Positions 48,501 to 59,009 of a DNA stretch of 64,000 bases are shown piece by piece. The position numbers and the translations under genes are program-made. Numbering within the stretch: position 1 is the first letter of the stretch; each line of letters starts with the position of its first letter. This DNA comes from Cognataquiflexum rubidum (GTDB taxonomy: Bacteria > Bacteroidota > Bacteroidia > Cytophagales > Cyclobacteriaceae). The stretch covers positions 1 through 64,000 of the forward strand of contig NZ_JAKZAL010000003.1 of the NCBI RefSeq assembly GCF_022538115.1, given 5' to 3'. The notes under the pieces were generated by a model. It was not told where the DNA came from. It searched no databases and saw only the letters and a program-made list of their open reading frames with translations.

Positions 48501-49718
48501 CGCGCCGGGGTTGCCGGTTCCAATGTTTGGGTTTTCAGGTTTGTAAATCCTCGAGCCTTCAGCGAGATCGATGAAAGCCGTAAAATTTCGAAGGGTTTCC
48601 GTGTTTTGGGCCCGGTTCATGATGTAAACCTCCACCCTGGTAATGTTGAGCCCTGATAGAATCTGTGGCAGACCTCTCAGCCATTGTTCATAATTGTCCC
48701 TGAAGAAGTGTGCCAAGAAAAAGTGGCGGTTTTCATCATAAGAGGATCCCTGCACTTCAAATTGTCTTCCCTGTCCCCCTGCTTCTATGACAAGTTCATC
48801 CCGTCTGCCCCGTTGGGTGGAGGCAACACCGGTGACGAATAATTTTCCAAATTGAAGCTGTGTTTTGACACCGAATAGATTCTGGGCTCCTTGAATCAGG
48901 CTGTTTTGAACAGGCATGCTTACATTTCCGATTTCGATGGATTTGATGATGTCTTCTTCGAATCCGGTGTATTCTGCCTTAAGTTGGTTTTGGAAATCAA
49001 AGGAGTTGTTGGAATCGAAGTTGGCTCCGATCTTTAACTTTTGGCCCAAAGTACCGTTGACGGCCATTTGGATCTGCTGGTTGAAGTTGAAATTCCCGTT
49101 TTGTTGCTGTCTGACGGGAATGGAGGGGTTGTCTATTCTCCTGAAAATCGCACCCAAATCCAAGTCCACAAAACCTGTCGGGGTGATATTGATGTCACTC
49201 CCGCCAAAAATCCTGTCAAGACTAGGGCTTGTGGTAATGGGCGGAATCAGATTTCTGCCGCTGACGGGACTTTCGCCGTCAAGTCCTTTGGACCTGCTTC
49301 TCCAATATTCCTGTCTGACCCTAAATTCCTGAATTTTTGAAAATTCATCAAAATCATATAACTCTCCGGGTTCTGTGTCCGTAGAATCCATCTGATCTTG
49401 AATCCTATATCTTGGGATAGAATCCATTTCCACCTGAATATTGGGTTGGATCGGATTCATCTGGTAAAAAGGGGAGTACTTTGGCAGATAACGGTTCTGG
49501 GATGGATATAGGGGATTTGTCCTCATATTTTGCCAAAGCAAAAATGAAGGGAGCATTCTCCTTTTATTCAAAGAATCAATTCTGCTTTGAATGCTGTCGG
49601 TTGTTGTTTCCTGTGCTTGTATATTTCCAAAAAACAATAAACAATAGACCAGAATCAGAAGACCTATTGGTTTCAAAAGGGGTGTTGCGCTTTTTTTTGA
49701 AAAAAATTGCGGATACAA
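42588..49718 (-). CDS. sprA: SprA, outer-membrane translocon of the type IX secretion system
   Basis: 2376 residues, the usual size for SprA. A signal peptide ([19 protein letters not shown]) is followed by the long SprA N-terminal repeats and a giant barrel ending in [20 protein letters not shown]. Recognisable parts include [24 protein letters not shown] and [20 protein letters not shown] near the start, both typical of SprA. In Flavobacterium, SprA is the very large barrel through which type IX cargo leaves the cell and is needed for gliding. The neighbours ruvA (upstream) and gcvH (downstream) match the known order. Confidence 0.95.
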   Translation of the reverse strand: MYPQFFSKKSATPLLKPIGLLILVYCLLFFGNIQAQETTTDSIQSRIDSLNKRRMLPSFLLWQNMRTNPLYPSQNRYLPKYSPFYQMNPIQPNIQVEMDSIPRYRIQDQMDSTDTEPGELYDFDEFSKIQEFRVRQEYWRSRSKGLDGESPVSGRNLIPPITTSPSLDRIFGGSDINITPTGFVDLDLGAIFRRIDNPSIPVRQQQNGNFNFNQQIQMAVNGTLGQKLKIGANFDSNNSFDFQNQLKAEYTGFEEDIIKSIEIGNVSMPVQNSLIQGAQNLFGVKTQLQFGKLFVTGVASTQRGRRDELVIEAGGQGRQFEVQGSSYDENRHFFLAHFFRDNYEQWLRGLPQILSGLNITRVEVYIMNRAQNTETLRNFTAFIDLAEGSRIYKPENPNIGTGNPGAPAFNQANLLFDKLNGNPAFRPFDTGSGAIESNLGLTRGIDFEQVNGARKLAPTEYQFNRELGYISLSRRLQNDEVLAVSYEYTYNGQVYKVGELSEDYQNRPISDLIFLKMLRPARINIKIPTWDLMMKNIYNLNANQIQQEGFQLQVIYRDDRTGLDNPTLLEGENVKNRPLIRLTGLDNLNPQNDPAPDGNFDFIPGITIFPERGLLVFPVLEPFGKTLRSQFLPNEANLANKYVFDTLYRTTLADAELVTRYDKFFIKGRLTAGSASEILLPGLNISPGSVIVMAGNIPLAEGVDFTVDYNFGRVNIINEGILQSGKRISISFEKADLVSFQTRSLLGTRLDYILNDKFNIGGTFLYLNERPNITRIAIGNETLRNSMWGLDANFSDESRFLTKLADALPFTDTKEKSLIQVSGEFAQLLPGTSNQVLGEPTNYIDDFETAITPYGLGGSAAQTWHLAATPKTDNNLFDLSPITADRLGNAYRRAKVAWYNIDNIFYREGGADVPANINQEDRINHYVRRVLPQEIFQNRDRDVIVVPEPLFELAYFPSERGMYNYNPNLTTEGFLPNPRQNYGGVTRPITTEVDFDRTNIEFLEFWMLDPFIEGENGRVLDGKFNQNNTTGGKLIFNLGEVSEDVIKDGRHGFENGLPADGNPDNANVTEWGKITQQQFLIPAFDNSPESRVNQDVGMDGLRNEEEEEFFRSRFIDRLNVSPPALQTIKNDPSADNFQYYLGPELDNNNIKILERYKKFNGMDGNTPISNNSNLSFVPAGSNLPDNEDLNNDNTVNELEAYYEYEIDLRPGEMEVGKNYIVDKVTSSQSGDRVDWYLFRIPVRTPDRVQGDISGFKSIRYMRTYLTDFEQPVVLRMANFRLVASQWRVFLESLYERGFFEVPEPDNSNFSVDVVNIEDNGQGSATQSPYVLPPGIVRDRDNLASVERVLNEQSIRLCVEDLQAKDARAVFKNANSLNMVQFERMKMFIHADSEDAQDGELTAFLRLGTDYTDNYYEIEVPLNITPKGTRDPLQIWPQENEIDIAINEIVGVKIERDNNRVPLNLAFSQNIRQYKVTVVGRPELNLIQGLMIGIRNPGTGSGASKSICIWANELRLTGYKQSTGWAANARLNAQIADVATISTSVRHNTFGFGGLETRLSQRAVTSATQYDVSANVNLHKILPEGLNVSIPMYISFENAITKPQFDPLNPDVLFDLALQKFQNESERQIYTDQVLDQMTRRNIGFTNVRKNKNPNQEKTRVYDLSNFSFSYAHGSVRQSNINTESYLFETYLGNIAYVYQPKPVVLEPFKNSSWAGGEKFSLIRDMNFNFVPTSFAARVDVDRRFLRTQYRNDQLTIDGVDPFFQKSFFINRTYNLNWDLTKNLRVDYLSRVLAVVDEPDGDIDSETKRDSLRNNIRNFGRTTNYNHQVNVNYKLPLDKIGALDWIGMDYKYAATYSWLTGAIGQRDTLGNVIQNTRDRSIVGKLDFVKLYNKSAKYRALNAPKRPSIPGRTTVSAEDTIGTPFTRKTIQFLTMIKDINFRYSVVEGTFLPGFMPETGLLGLDRSFMNPGFGFIFGSQDPNIRLSLAEQNLMAPSTQMTQLFRQNQTKNLQITGLVVPFKDFNITLDAKKRETGDYTEIFRNSPDNPGQFGSLSPNRSGAYSITYSIIKTTLARDDQNNNSPLFTDFEQNRNIIQSRLNALNPGGEYSINGQDVLTLSFLSAYSGRDPNTIDLNPFPKIPIPNWRVDYKGLSQVPALKEYFSSISLTHAYTSSYDVSNFSNSLLYNKGLELYNSIRNIPGANLTNEFGEYIPIFILNQVVLSERFAPLIGVNLLTKDRLNIVMEYNSERNLGLNFSNAQVTEQTSRDFGFDLGYTKAGVKIPFKIKGRQEILENDLQFRLSTKVVDTRQVQRKIEGESTVTNGNLNIQIRPTIGYIVSKSLNITLYFDRTINDPRVTTAFRRSSTAFGGQLRFNLAQ

Positions 49719-49740
49719 AAGGCAGTCGGGTTTGTGATGA

Positions 49741-50340
49741 TTACGGGTTTTTTAAAGATGCTTTAATTAATTCTTCCAAAGAAATTTCCGGACCGGTTTT
49801 TTTCAAAACTGTTGCGATGTTTTTTTCTGCAACCGCCTTGGTAAACCCTAATGTCAGCAAGGCTTGTAACGCCTCTTCTTTTGTTTTATTGTTGGTTTTT
49901 GAAAAGGAGGTCGTCGGAATGATCGCGTCTCCAAATGATTCTTTTTTGATCTTGTCCTTCAATTCCAGGATTATTCTCTGGGCTGTTTTCGTCCCCACAC
50001 CTTTGACATTTTGGATGGTGCGTGCATCCTCATTGACAATGGCACTTTCGAGTTCTTCTGAAGTCAAAGATGATAAGATCATCAAGGCGGTATTGGGGCC
50101 GACCCCCGAAATCGAAATGAGGTTCAAGAACAGTTTTTTCTCAGAATCATGGCTGAATCCGTAGAGGGTATGGCCATCTTCTTTGATACTTAAATAAGTG
50201 AGGAGCATAATTTGCTCCTCATCTTTGATATTTGAATAGGTCTGAAGTGAAATCCTGACCTGATAGCCTACTCCGGAAATATCGACTATGACAAATGTGG
50301 GGTCTTTATAAGTCAGCTTCCCTTTTAGATATGCAATCAT
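49741..50340 (-). CDS. ruvA: Holliday junction DNA helicase subunit RuvA
   Basis: 199 residues. The N-terminal OB fold (MIAYLKGKL, DISGVGYQVRIS) is followed by helix-hairpin-helix motifs (LISISGVGPNTALMIL and IQNVKGVGTKTAQRIILELKDK) and a C-terminal domain III (EEALQALLTLGFTKAVAEKNI) that contacts RuvB. It binds four-way junctions in recombination repair. It lies 3 bp after maeB and 22 bp before sprA, so the three are probably co-transcribed. Confidence 0.96.
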   Translation of the reverse strand: MIAYLKGKLTYKDPTFVIVDISGVGYQVRISLQTYSNIKDEEQIMLLTYLSIKEDGHTLYGFSHDSEKKLFLNLISISGVGPNTALMILSSLTSEELESAIVNEDARTIQNVKGVGTKTAQRIILELKDKIKKESFGDAIIPTTSFSKTNNKTKEEALQALLTLGFTKAVAEKNIATVLKKTGPEISLEELIKASLKNP

Positions 50341-50343
50341 GCT

Positions 50344-52608
50344 TTAATCCTTGGTTTGGGCATCTACCACAGCGATAGCTACCATGTTGATAATATCCCT
50401 GATAGAACTTCCAAGCTGTAATATATGAACAGGTTTGTTCATACCCAACAGGACCGGACCGATTGCTTCCGCATTTCCAAGTTCCGAAAGCAACTTATAG
50501 GCGATGTTGCCTGAGCTCAAGTCAGGGAAGATCAGGGTGTTTACTTTGTGTCCAATCAATGAGCTGAAGGGATAGGTTTCTTTTTGGATTTCTTCATTCA
50601 CGGCAACGTTGGCCTGCATTTCCCCTTCGATAACAAGCTCCGGATACCTTGCTTTGGCCATAGCCGTCGCAATGGAAGTTTTGGAGGCCACGTCACCTTT
50701 TGCCGAACCGAAATTTGAATAGGAAAGCATGGCGACTTTTGGCTCAATGTTGAAAAACCTGACGCCACTTGCGGTCAATCCTACTATTTCCACCAATTGC
50801 TCGGCGGTGGGGTTTACATTGACCGTGGTATCCGAGAAGAAGAATGGCCCTTTGGAGGTATTCATGATGTACATTCCCGCTACCCTGTTGACATCCGGTT
50901 TGACACCGATTACCTGCAAGGCAGGAAGGATGGTTTTTGGGTAATCTTTGGTCAGACCTGAAATCAAGGCATCGGCTTCACCGAGCTCGACCATCATGGC
51001 ACCGTAATAATTTCGGTCTTTCATCAGGCGGATACATTCTGCTGGAGTCAGACCTTTTCTCTTTCTTTTTTCGTAAAGGATATTTCCAAAAAGCTTGAGT
51101 TTTTCTTCGTCCATATAAGGATCGATGATGGTCACGCCTGTCAGATCCAAATTATGTTCCTCAATGAGCGAGTCGATTTTTTCTTTATTTCCCAATAAAA
51201 TGGGAATAGCGACGCGCTCGTCTCTCAAAAGCTGGGAAGCTTTGAGGATTTTGACGTTGTCGGCCTCTGCAAATACCACTCGTTTTGGGTTTTTCTTCGC
51301 TCTAGTCACTACTCTGAGCATGAGTCTTTGGTCAATACCAATTCTTTCTTGGAGTTCAAGATTATATGCTTCCCAATCTGTGATCAGCGTTTTGGCGACT
51401 CCTGAATCCATGGCTGCTTTGGCTACGGCCGGAGCGATGGTGGTGATCAACCTTGGATCCAATGGCTTTGGAATCAAGTAGGTTTTGCCAAAAGTAATTT
51501 TATTGTCGCCGTAGGCCCTATTCACGATATCAGGAACGGATTCTTTGGCCAAAGCGGCAATTGCCATTGAGGCAGCAAGTTTCATTTCTTCATTGATCGA
51601 AGTAGCCCTCACGTCGAGTGCCCCACGGAAAATATATGGAAAACCAAGGACGTTATTCACCTGATTGGGATAATCGGATCTTCCTGTTGCCATGATAATA
51701 TCGTCGCGCGTGGCCATCGCAAGGTCGTAAGCAATCTCGGGATCTGGATTGGCCAAAGCAAAAACAATGGGATGTTTTGCCATGAGCAGGATTTGCTCTG
51801 GATGTACAGAATTGGCTGATGACAAACCCAGAAAAACATCTGCACCCGTCATCGCCTCTGTCAGTGTATGCAGATCACGGGATGTGGCAAATTCCTTTTT
51901 TGTTTCATTCAAATCCGGATTGTCTTTTCTGATGGGTCCTTTTCTATCACACATGATGATATTCTCAGGTTTTACACCCAATGCCTTATAAAATCTGGTA
52001 CAAGCAATAGCCGAAGCACCTGCCCCATTTACTACCAATTGAATTTCTTCGATTTTCTTGCCCACTACTTCCAGGGCATTCAACAATGCCGCACCGGAAA
52101 TAATGGCTGTTCCGTGTTGGTCATCATGCATGACCGGGATATTCATTTCCCTTTTAAGGGTCTGTTCGATTACAAAACACTCAGGAGCTTTGATGTCTTC
52201 GAGATTGACACCGCCGAAAGTAGGCTCGAGGGATTTGATGATGTGGATTAGTTTTTCAGGATCAGTTTCTGCGATCTCGATATCAAAAACATCTATTCCT
52301 GCAAATTTTTTGAAAAGGACACCTTTTCCTTCCATCACAGGTTTGGATGCTTCAGGTCCTATATTTCCTAATCCAAGTACTGCCGTACCGTTGGAAATGA
52401 CAGCGACCAAGTTTCCTTTGGCAGTATATTTATAAACATTTTCTTTGTTATCGGCTATTTCCAAGCAAGGTTCTGCCACTCCCGGCGAATAAGCAAGTGC
52501 CAGATCCAACTGGCTTGAAAGTGGCTTGGTGGGTACTACTTCGATTTTTCCGGGTTTCCCCTGTGAATGGTAATTGAGAGCGTCTTGTTTTCTGATTTTA
52601 ATAGCCAT
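50344..52608 (-). CDS. maeB: NADP-dependent malic enzyme with phosphotransacetylase-like domain
   Basis: 754 residues, the length of the MaeB form. The malic domain covers about 1-160 ([51 protein letters not shown]), the NAD(P) domain about 160-410 ([20 protein letters not shown]), and a phosphate acetyl/butyryl transferase-like domain the rest ([33 protein letters not shown]). The last domain is usually regulatory, sensing acetyl-CoA. It turns malate into pyruvate and NADPH, and so could drain malate made by the malate synthase of the island. Confidence 0.95.
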   Translation of the reverse strand: MAIKIRKQDALNYHSQGKPGKIEVVPTKPLSSQLDLALAYSPGVAEPCLEIADNKENVYKYTAKGNLVAVISNGTAVLGLGNIGPEASKPVMEGKGVLFKKFAGIDVFDIEIAETDPEKLIHIIKSLEPTFGGVNLEDIKAPECFVIEQTLKREMNIPVMHDDQHGTAIISGAALLNALEVVGKKIEEIQLVVNGAGASAIACTRFYKALGVKPENIIMCDRKGPIRKDNPDLNETKKEFATSRDLHTLTEAMTGADVFLGLSSANSVHPEQILLMAKHPIVFALANPDPEIAYDLAMATRDDIIMATGRSDYPNQVNNVLGFPYIFRGALDVRATSINEEMKLAASMAIAALAKESVPDIVNRAYGDNKITFGKTYLIPKPLDPRLITTIAPAVAKAAMDSGVAKTLITDWEAYNLELQERIGIDQRLMLRVVTRAKKNPKRVVFAEADNVKILKASQLLRDERVAIPILLGNKEKIDSLIEEHNLDLTGVTIIDPYMDEEKLKLFGNILYEKRKRKGLTPAECIRLMKDRNYYGAMMVELGEADALISGLTKDYPKTILPALQVIGVKPDVNRVAGMYIMNTSKGPFFFSDTTVNVNPTAEQLVEIVGLTASGVRFFNIEPKVAMLSYSNFGSAKGDVASKTSIATAMAKARYPELVIEGEMQANVAVNEEIQKETYPFSSLIGHKVNTLIFPDLSSGNIAYKLLSELGNAEAIGPVLLGMNKPVHILQLGSSIRDIINMVAIAVVDAQTKD

Positions 52609-52630
52609 AAAGGTTTATTGTTAAAATGTA

Positions 52631-53734
52631 TCAGCTCGCCTGTTCTTTTTCAGCAAGAAGGTCAGTGGCCAATAATATTGTTTCTATTTCTCGGATTGAT
52701 TCACGATGTGCTTCATTGGGATAATAGACAAATCCCTCCATGTAGTAAAGTTTGCCCTTTTTTGCATCCACTATCACATACGCCAAAAAAGATCCGCCCA
52801 TACTCAGGTTATTGGTTTTCCATCCTCCCCGTATTTCAATGCTGTAATTATCATTGATCAGAAAATTTTTGAAAATAGGAGATGGGTCCACTTTTTCAAT
52901 GATGAGATAGGAATTTTGGTTATTGGGATCGCCGTAAATGTGTTTTTTGGCGATTTTATCCCTCAATGCGATGAGAGAGTCCGGGAAAACCTGAAGTTCA
53001 GAAGTATAGTCTGTCGCATAGAAAAACAGGCTGATATCGGGTCTTTGCGTGGTAGGGGTAGGCTGTCTCAGCCACAAAAAATCATCCTCAGATTTCACCA
53101 CTTGATAAGATGCAGGAACATTGATGTCCAAACCCAATTTTTCCGACATTGCATTGGCTTCAGAGCTTTTCCTGGCCATCAATAGTTTTTCCAGTCTCTC
53201 CCTTTCTCTCACTTGGAACAAGTTCTGAAGTTTTGTTTTGTTTTTCCTCAGGTTGGCGATTAATTCTTCATCATTGTTTCCGAAAAGGTAAATTACTTCT
53301 TGCCCTTGGGCAAACTCATCTTCATTTCTTAACAAATAAAGACTTGGATCATTGGCGGCTTTTTCTTTGGCTTCTTTGGTGAAAATAGCGTTGATATTTT
53401 GACTTCCGCTGTTTCTGTCATCAAAGGTGGTAACATATATGATGTTTGTAGAGCCTCTAAACAGTCTTGACATTGCTCTTGGATCCACCTTTCTCACATC
53501 AAACATACTTTCACCCCTGATCAAACCTGGGACATCACCCTCAAAAACATCCCTGATGGCATCACCTACTGGACCGTCCCACTTCACTGAATCAATCGCT
53601 AAAATGATTTCCCCGATTGCCCCCCTTGCCTTAGGCTTGGTGGAAGAGGATCCTTCGCCTTCCTCACAGCCCCAAAAAGCAAAGGAAGCAATGATGATTA
53701 TCATTGATAAGGTTGTTGTTTTTAAATTTCCCAT
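52631..53734 (-). CDS. DUF4837 lipoprotein
   Basis: 367 residues from the ATG at 53734; the frame extends to 53800 but only this start gives a clean lipoprotein signal (MGNLKTTTLSMIIIIASFAFWGC). The body matches the DUF4837 family of Bacteroidetes: EIILAIDSVKWDGPVGDAIRDVF, NIIYVTTFDDRNSGS, and the C-terminal GGWKTNNLSMGGSFLAYVIVD with GKLYYMEGFVYYPN. The function is unknown. It lies 22 bp before maeB. Confidence 0.87.
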   Translation of the reverse strand: MGNLKTTTLSMIIIIASFAFWGCEEGEGSSSTKPKARGAIGEIILAIDSVKWDGPVGDAIRDVFEGDVPGLIRGESMFDVRKVDPRAMSRLFRGSTNIIYVTTFDDRNSGSQNINAIFTKEAKEKAANDPSLYLLRNEDEFAQGQEVIYLFGNNDEELIANLRKNKTKLQNLFQVRERERLEKLLMARKSSEANAMSEKLGLDINVPASYQVVKSEDDFLWLRQPTPTTQRPDISLFFYATDYTSELQVFPDSLIALRDKIAKKHIYGDPNNQNSYLIIEKVDPSPIFKNFLINDNYSIEIRGGWKTNNLSMGGSFLAYVIVDAKKGKLYYMEGFVYYPNEAHRESIREIETILLATDLLAEKEQAS

Positions 53735-53805
53735 AATATATTTTTTATAACAGCTACAATTTAGGAATAAGAATTGCCATGAAAAAATTTTACTAATCAA
53801 ATAGG

Positions 53806-55236
53806 TTAACCAATTTTCAATTTTTGGCCAGGTTTGATTTGATTTGAATTGAGGTTGTTGAGTTTTTTGATCTGATCAATGGTTATTCCATTGAATTTCT
53901 TCGAAATGATCCAAAGTGAATCACCTGGTTGTACTGTATAAAATTGGGGTGTTTGGGCGGGTGAGGAGGCGACGTTGGCAAGGTTGGAGTCGAAGGAACT
54001 TTCTTTTTTGTAAATGGCTAGTTTTTGGCCCACTTTGATGGTATTTGACGGGAGGTTGTTCCAGTTTTTAATGTTGGTGACAGTTGTACCATGCTTTTGA
54101 GCAATGGATCCGAGTACGTCACCTGACTTCACCACATAGGTGATTTTGTTTTGGTTTGCAGGGGCTTTGTTTGTTGTGGCTGCCACAACAGCAGGCTTGG
54201 GTGTATTCGTGGTGGTGATAGCATTTGCTCTGAGAGCTACAGATTTTTCGGAAGTCAATTTGACTGCATCAGCAAACTGTTCTTTGTTTTCCGTAATGAA
54301 CACTGCCTTTGATTTTGGCACATTGACAGCCATGGATTGGTTTGATGCAGGAATCATCCGGTTTTGGACAGCGGGATTAAGGTGTTCCAAATCTTCAATG
54401 CAGATCCCTGAAACCGCCGCAAGCTGCTCCAAGTCCAATTCTTGGTTGAACCTGATCTTCTCGTAAGCGATGGGGTAGGTGGGTTGTTCGAGGATCAGAT
54501 TATGGTCCTCAGCGTATCTCATGACATACATCATGGCTTGAAACTGGGGCACATAACTTCTGGTTTCTTTTGGGAGGAAATCATAAACTCCCCAAAAAGT
54601 CTTTTTCCCTCCTGATCTTCTGATTGCTTTCCTGACATTGCCGGGGCCACAGTTGTAAGCTGCCAAGGCCAATTCCCAATCGCCAAACATCCTGTAAAGT
54701 GCTTTAAGGTATTTGGCTGCAGCATCTGAAGACAATTCCGGATCCATTCGCAGGTCTACGTCATTGTTGTAATCCAATCCGTAACTTTTGCCTGTGGCGG
54801 GCATAAACTGCCACAATCCCAACGCGCCAACGCGGGATTTTGCTTTGGGATTGAGTCCGGACTCGATAATAGAGAGGAATTTGATATCCTCAGGCATGTC
54901 GTGGTCCAAAAGAGCTTCCTCAAACATCGGGAAATAGATGTCTTTTCTTTGGATAACCATTTTGGTGTATTCCCGATTTCTGACTACAAAGTAGTTGATA
55001 AAGGAGAAAATCCTTTCATTCAATTCAAAAGGCATATCCGTTTCCATTGCGCTTATTTTTTTCGCAACCTCATTGTAAGTGAAATCAGGAATATGTTCGA
55101 AATGGTAAATTGGAACAATAGTCTCTTCCTCTATTGTCGCATTATTGATCCCGAATAATTCCTGACCGGAAACGAGGTGTTGAAAAAGAAAAATAAGTAG
55201 AAAAGTGGGCATTAAGGAGATAGATAGATTTTTCAT
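53806..55236 (-). CDS. LysM lytic murein transglycosylase (MltD-like)
   Basis: 476 residues. A signal peptide (to about VSGQ) is followed by an SLT domain (about 90-260) with the catalytic glutamate in FLSIIESGLNPKAKS, then GALGLWQFMPATGKSYGLD and ALAAYNCGPGNVRKAI. Two LysM repeats close the protein (KITYVVKSGDVLGSIAQ and QFYTVQPGDSLWIISKKF), separated by a low-complexity linker. It should cleave peptidoglycan glycan strands to form anhydromuropeptides while anchored through LysM. Confidence 0.94.
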   Translation of the reverse strand: MKNLSISLMPTFLLIFLFQHLVSGQELFGINNATIEEETIVPIYHFEHIPDFTYNEVAKKISAMETDMPFELNERIFSFINYFVVRNREYTKMVIQRKDIYFPMFEEALLDHDMPEDIKFLSIIESGLNPKAKSRVGALGLWQFMPATGKSYGLDYNNDVDLRMDPELSSDAAAKYLKALYRMFGDWELALAAYNCGPGNVRKAIRRSGGKKTFWGVYDFLPKETRSYVPQFQAMMYVMRYAEDHNLILEQPTYPIAYEKIRFNQELDLEQLAAVSGICIEDLEHLNPAVQNRMIPASNQSMAVNVPKSKAVFITENKEQFADAVKLTSEKSVALRANAITTTNTPKPAVVAATTNKAPANQNKITYVVKSGDVLGSIAQKHGTTVTNIKNWNNLPSNTIKVGQKLAIYKKESSFDSNLANVASSPAQTPQFYTVQPGDSLWIISKKFNGITIDQIKKLNNLNSNQIKPGQKLKIG

Positions 55237-55254
55237 TGGGCGGGTAATTTTGAG

Positions 55255-56685
55255 TTAATTACTATTAAGTTCCATCAGATAATTGCCAAAAGCGTATAAT
55301 TCAGCCTCTTTGAATGAATTTGCCATGATCTGGATACCGATAGGTAAACCCTTACTGTCTGTACCATTCGGAAGGGAAAGTGCCGGCACTCCTGAGACGG
55401 AAGCCTGCACAGTGAATAAATCTTCCAAGTACATGGCAACAGGGTCATTGCTATGTTCTCCAAACTTAAACGCCGTTGATGGCGTAGTTGGCATAATAAT
55501 ATAATCAAATTTATTTAAAACCTCTTCAGTATATTCTTTTATTAATCTCCTGACCTTCTGAGCTTTGGTGAAATAAGCATCATAATAGCTTGCGCTGAGC
55601 ACAAAAGTCCCTAACATGATTCTCCTTTTTACCTCATCTCCAAATCCTTCTGACCTCGTCAGTTTGTACATGCTCTCCAGATTATGGGCATTGGGACTTC
55701 TGTGGCCGTATTTTACCCCGTCAAATCTGGATAAGTTTGAGCTTGCCTCGGCAGTAGTCAGGATATAATAAGTGGGAAGGGTATATTTTAATAATGGAAA
55801 GTGTACTTCTTCCACCTGATGTCCTTCATCCTTTAATTTTTTCAAAACCGCAAGTGTATTTGCTTTGATCTCAGGCTGAAGGGCTTCTGATTCGATCGTC
55901 TCGGTGATGAAGGCAATTTTTGCCCTTTTCCCAAAATGTAAAAGTTCAGAATAGTGGGGGACAGGCTTCTTGGAGGCAGTGCTGTCAAAACTGTCAGTCC
56001 CCGCCATGATTTCCATGACGAGTGCATTGTCCCGGACATTGTGAGAAAGTACCCCAATCGTATCAAAAGAAGAGGCATAGGCTATCAAGCCCCAACGCGA
56101 AACTCTGGAATAGGTAGGTTTGATGCCGACAAGTCCGGTAAATGCTGCCGGTTGTCTGACGGAACCTCCTGTGTCTGTTCCCAATGAAACGGTACATAGG
56201 TTGGCTTGAACAGCCACTGCAGAACCGCCGGATGAACCGCCGGGAACCCGTGTTTCATCTGCTGCATTCAGGACTTTTCCGTGGGCGGAATTTTCATTCG
56301 AACTGCCCATTCCGAATTCATCACAGTTGAGTCTGCCGATAATAATGGCATCTTCGTCTATCAATCGCTGAACAGCCGTTGCGGTAAATTGGGATTTGAA
56401 TCCTTTGAGGATTTTGCTGGAGGCGTTGGATTCGTGGTCTTTGTAGACCAAAACATCTTTGATACCGACCACCATGCCGGCAAGTCTACCGGCTTTTCCG
56501 GAAGCGATTTTCTCATCCACCTTGGCAGCCTGTGCCAATGCGGAATCCTTATAAACTTCAACGAAGGCGTTGAGATGCGCCTTCGTTTGGATATTTTGTA
56601 GATAATAATTTACAATCGCTTTACAATCGGTTTCCCTATTTTCAAGCGACTTGGTGATGTCGTCAAATGAAAGGAATTTTTCCAA
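55255..56685 (-). CDS. gatA: Asp-tRNA(Asn)/Glu-tRNA(Gln) amidotransferase subunit A
   Basis: 476 residues of the amidase-signature family. The Ser-cisSer-Lys triad is present: K in GMVVGIKDVLVYKDH, serines in VPGGSSGGSAVAV and SLGTDTGGSVRQPAAFTG. Length and the C-terminal GLPIGIQIMANSFKEAELYAFGN fit GatA. It releases ammonia from glutamine for transamidation on charged tRNA with GatB and GatC, which are not in the window. It lies 23 bp after tatA. Confidence 0.95.
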   Translation of the reverse strand: MEKFLSFDDITKSLENRETDCKAIVNYYLQNIQTKAHLNAFVEVYKDSALAQAAKVDEKIASGKAGRLAGMVVGIKDVLVYKDHESNASSKILKGFKSQFTATAVQRLIDEDAIIIGRLNCDEFGMGSSNENSAHGKVLNAADETRVPGGSSGGSAVAVQANLCTVSLGTDTGGSVRQPAAFTGLVGIKPTYSRVSRWGLIAYASSFDTIGVLSHNVRDNALVMEIMAGTDSFDSTASKKPVPHYSELLHFGKRAKIAFITETIESEALQPEIKANTLAVLKKLKDEGHQVEEVHFPLLKYTLPTYYILTTAEASSNLSRFDGVKYGHRSPNAHNLESMYKLTRSEGFGDEVKRRIMLGTFVLSASYYDAYFTKAQKVRRLIKEYTEEVLNKFDYIIMPTTPSTAFKFGEHSNDPVAMYLEDLFTVQASVSGVPALSLPNGTDSKGLPIGIQIMANSFKEAELYAFGNYLMELNSN

Positions 56686-56708
56686 GGTGCTTTACTCTTT
56701 GAATCTGA

Positions 56709-56912
56709 TTATTCTTTTTTCTTTTTTTCTTTTAGACCTTCTTCAAGATCGTCCTGAATCTCCTTGGTGGCATCTTTGAACTCTCTGATTCCTCTTCCTA
56801 GTCCTCGTGCCAATTCAGGGATTCTTTTGGCTCCAAATAGCAGAAGTATAACGACTATTATCAAAATAATAGAACCTCCGCCCATGTTTTGCAAGAAACC
56901 CAATGTAGTCAT
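56709..56912 (-). CDS. tatA: Sec-independent protein translocase TatA
   Basis: 67 residues: one membrane helix (GGGSIILIIVVILLLFGA), the FGAKRIPELARGLGRGIREF hinge and amphipathic helix, and a charged tail. TatA forms the pore for folded proteins with RR signals, here for example the two Tat-type proteins at 10920 and 16092. tatC is not in the window. Confidence 0.95.
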   Translation of the reverse strand: MTTLGFLQNMGGGSIILIIVVILLLFGAKRIPELARGLGRGIREFKDATKEIQDDLEEGLKEKKKKE

Positions 56913-56940
56913 GATGGTATTGTTTTAGATTTATATGTTA

Positions 56941-56971
56941 CAAAGATATAAGAGTGCCTCTCTTACACAAA
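56941..56971 (-). promoter_or_regulatory. Promoter of tatA-gatA
   Basis: On the - strand TTTG (56968-56971) and TATCTTTG (56941-56948) are 19 bp apart, an exact fit to the Bacteroidetes -33 TTTG / -7 TAnnTTTG consensus, 29 bp before the tatA ATG. Confidence 0.7.
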
Positions 56972-57023
56972 GGAAAGATGCTCCCTTATCCTGCTTTTTT
57001 TATAAATATACGATTTAATTGTT

Positions 57024-58268
57024 TTATCTACCCGCTAGCCAAGATGATGGGTCCATGGGCTGCAATCCCTTCCAGGTTTCAAAGTGTACTTCCGCTACTC
57101 CTTCCTTGTTGGTGTACACCTGCCCAAGTACTTGCTTGGCCTTTACTTTGTCTCCCGATTTGACCGATACCACTTTCAGCTTGCTGTACATGGTGTAGTA
57201 TTCGCCATGTTTCACAACGATGGTTCCCCCATATCCCGGAAGGGTAAATATTTTGGTTACCTCTCCGTCAAACACCGCCCTGACGTTGGAATTTGGTGTG
57301 GTCTGAATGTCCACTCCGTCATTGTCTTCTGTGATTCCCTTTAAGGTCGGGTGGGGATGGGTTCCGTATCTTTTGGTGACAAATCCCGTCTCCACCGGCC
57401 ATGGCAGTTTGCCACGGTTACCTGCGAATGAACTCGAAAGGGCTGCCGCCTCCGGTGTCAACGGAATACTGCTACCGGAAGATTTGGTCGCAGTACTGTT
57501 TTTCTTTTTTGCATTGGCCTCTGCCAACCTTATTTCTTCCTCAATGATCCTTTTGATCATGCTGTTGAGGTTTTCTTGTTGTTTTTTAGCAGCAGCGATT
57601 TTTTTTCTCAAATCCTGTTCTTGCTTCGAAAGGTTGTTGACTATACCCTGCTGTTCCCTTTTTTCTTTGTCCAGCTTTTGCTTCTGTTCCTGTTCTTTGG
57701 TCAACACGACCTGTTTTTCCTTTTTCTTGTCTTCCAAAAGGGTTTTTTGGTAGGCAAGCTCTGTCGTTTTTTCGGTGATCAAAGCTACCTGCTTTTTTCG
57801 CGCGTCTGAATATTGTTTGAGGTATTTCAACCTCATATAAAATTGCTTGAAAGTAGTGGAGCTAAAAATAAATGCGGTCATCGTAAGGCCCGAATTCAAC
57901 TTGGAAGAAGTATATACCATGCCTGCATATTCTTCCTTGAGGTTTATGAGGTCTGATTCCAAGGAACTGATTGAGCTTTCAGTTTCTTTGATTTCTTTAT
58001 TGATGAGCGTGACTTCGTTGCTTAGGGTTTTTATAAAAGTGATTCTGACCTGAAGCTTTTTGTTGACGGCGTTGAGTTGGCCTACAGAGGTTTTTTTTGT
58101 CTCTGATGTTTTCTTCAAGATCTGGTCAAACTCGGAAAGTCGCTTTTGAATATCTGCTTTTTCCTTTTCCAATTGTTCCCTTGATTTTTTTGTCTGTGCC
58201 ATGGCTTCCCCAAAAGGGAATCCAAGAGCGATCATAAAAATCAGGATAAATGCAATTTTAATTTTCAT
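57024..58268 (-). CDS. EnvC-like murein hydrolase activator (degenerate M23/LytM)
   Basis: 414 residues. A signal peptide (to about GEAMAQ) precedes a long coiled coil (about 25-265, rich in K, E, Q) and a LytM/M23 domain (about 290-414). The zinc-site residues of active M23 peptidases are changed: the first HxxxD is NDGVD with no histidine, and the HxH-type end is MYSKL. Family parallels with EnvC suggest an amidase activator with no peptidase activity of its own. It lies 3 bp after the DUF4292 gene. Confidence 0.85.
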   Translation of the reverse strand: MKIKIAFILIFMIALGFPFGEAMAQTKKSREQLEKEKADIQKRLSEFDQILKKTSETKKTSVGQLNAVNKKLQVRITFIKTLSNEVTLINKEIKETESSISSLESDLINLKEEYAGMVYTSSKLNSGLTMTAFIFSSTTFKQFYMRLKYLKQYSDARKKQVALITEKTTELAYQKTLLEDKKKEKQVVLTKEQEQKQKLDKEKREQQGIVNNLSKQEQDLRKKIAAAKKQQENLNSMIKRIIEEEIRLAEANAKKKNSTATKSSGSSIPLTPEAAALSSSFAGNRGKLPWPVETGFVTKRYGTHPHPTLKGITEDNDGVDIQTTPNSNVRAVFDGEVTKIFTLPGYGGTIVVKHGEYYTMYSKLKVVSVKSGDKVKAKQVLGQVYTNKEGVAEVHFETWKGLQPMDPSSWLAGR

Positions 58269-58271
58269 TGT

Positions 58272-59009
58272 TTAAAAATGAAATGGAAAGGAAACGGCCT
58301 CATTCAGGTAATCAATCCGGCTAAACTCCAGATGAATGATGGCGTTTTGAACGCCTTCAGGGGAGTTGAAAGAGAGTTTCAACAACATCTTGTTTGGGAA
58401 GGGCTGACCATTGACTTCCTCAAAGGTAGGATAACTTGCCATAAATGACCCCTTATCGTCCAAAGTGTTGCTGGTAAGCTCTACCACTTTACCATGGGTG
58501 GTACTGACACGTGAATGGTACCTGACGCCATCCCTAATCTGGGTAAGTTCAAAGTATTTGCCAGCCCGGAGCAACCTGTCTCTATAACTAAACTCCTGCG
58601 GAACATTGGCAAAAATGAGGTTTTGCATCAGTGGCAGGTCTAATTTTAGGCCATACCTATCGAACATTTCCACAAAACTGATATTGATATCTTCGCCGTT
58701 GATACGGTCTTTGATGCGCATTTTTTCTTCCGTCACCATGCCGCGGATAGCTTCCACACCCAGTCCCGGCGTGATGCTAAACCATACTACGCTGTCTTTT
58801 TTTGCTCTCAGGCTAATGGTTCCTTTAGTAACCTTGCCGTTTGCTTCCTCCAACACAATCCTTCCTTTGGCACTGATATACTCAAATTCAAAAATGGTAG
58901 GGCTAAACTCCTCCATAATTTCATCTGAGGTGTAGAGAATGGGTTTTTTGGCACATCCGGCAAGAAAAATTGCCGCAATAATCAAAAAAGTGATTGACGG
59001 CTTAATCAT
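58272..59009 (-). CDS. DUF4292 lipoprotein
   Basis: 245 residues. A lipoprotein signal (MIKPSITFLIIAAIFLAGC) precedes a body that fits DUF4292 of Bacteroidetes: FEYISAKGRIVLEEANGKVTKGTISLRAKKDSVVWFSITPGLGVEAIRGMV. The fold is probably LolA/LolB-like, which would mean a role in outer-membrane lipoprotein or lipid handling, by inference. Its start overlaps the end of the TPR gene by 8 bp. Confidence 0.87.
   Translation of the reverse strand: MIKPSITFLIIAAIFLAGCAKKPILYTSDEIMEEFSPTIFEFEYISAKGRIVLEEANGKVTKGTISLRAKKDSVVWFSITPGLGVEAIRGMVTEEKMRIKDRINGEDINISFVEMFDRYGLKLDLPLMQNLIFANVPQEFSYRDRLLRAGKYFELTQIRDGVRYHSRVSTTHGKVVELTSNTLDDKGSFMASYPTFEEVNGQPFPNKMLLKLSFNSPEGVQNAIIHLEFSRIDYLNEAVSFPFHF

Noticed and set aside
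42612-49340. Many + strand frames of 60-150 residues
   Set aside because: They lie antisense to sprA, whose full-length - strand frame is well supported; none shows a known domain.
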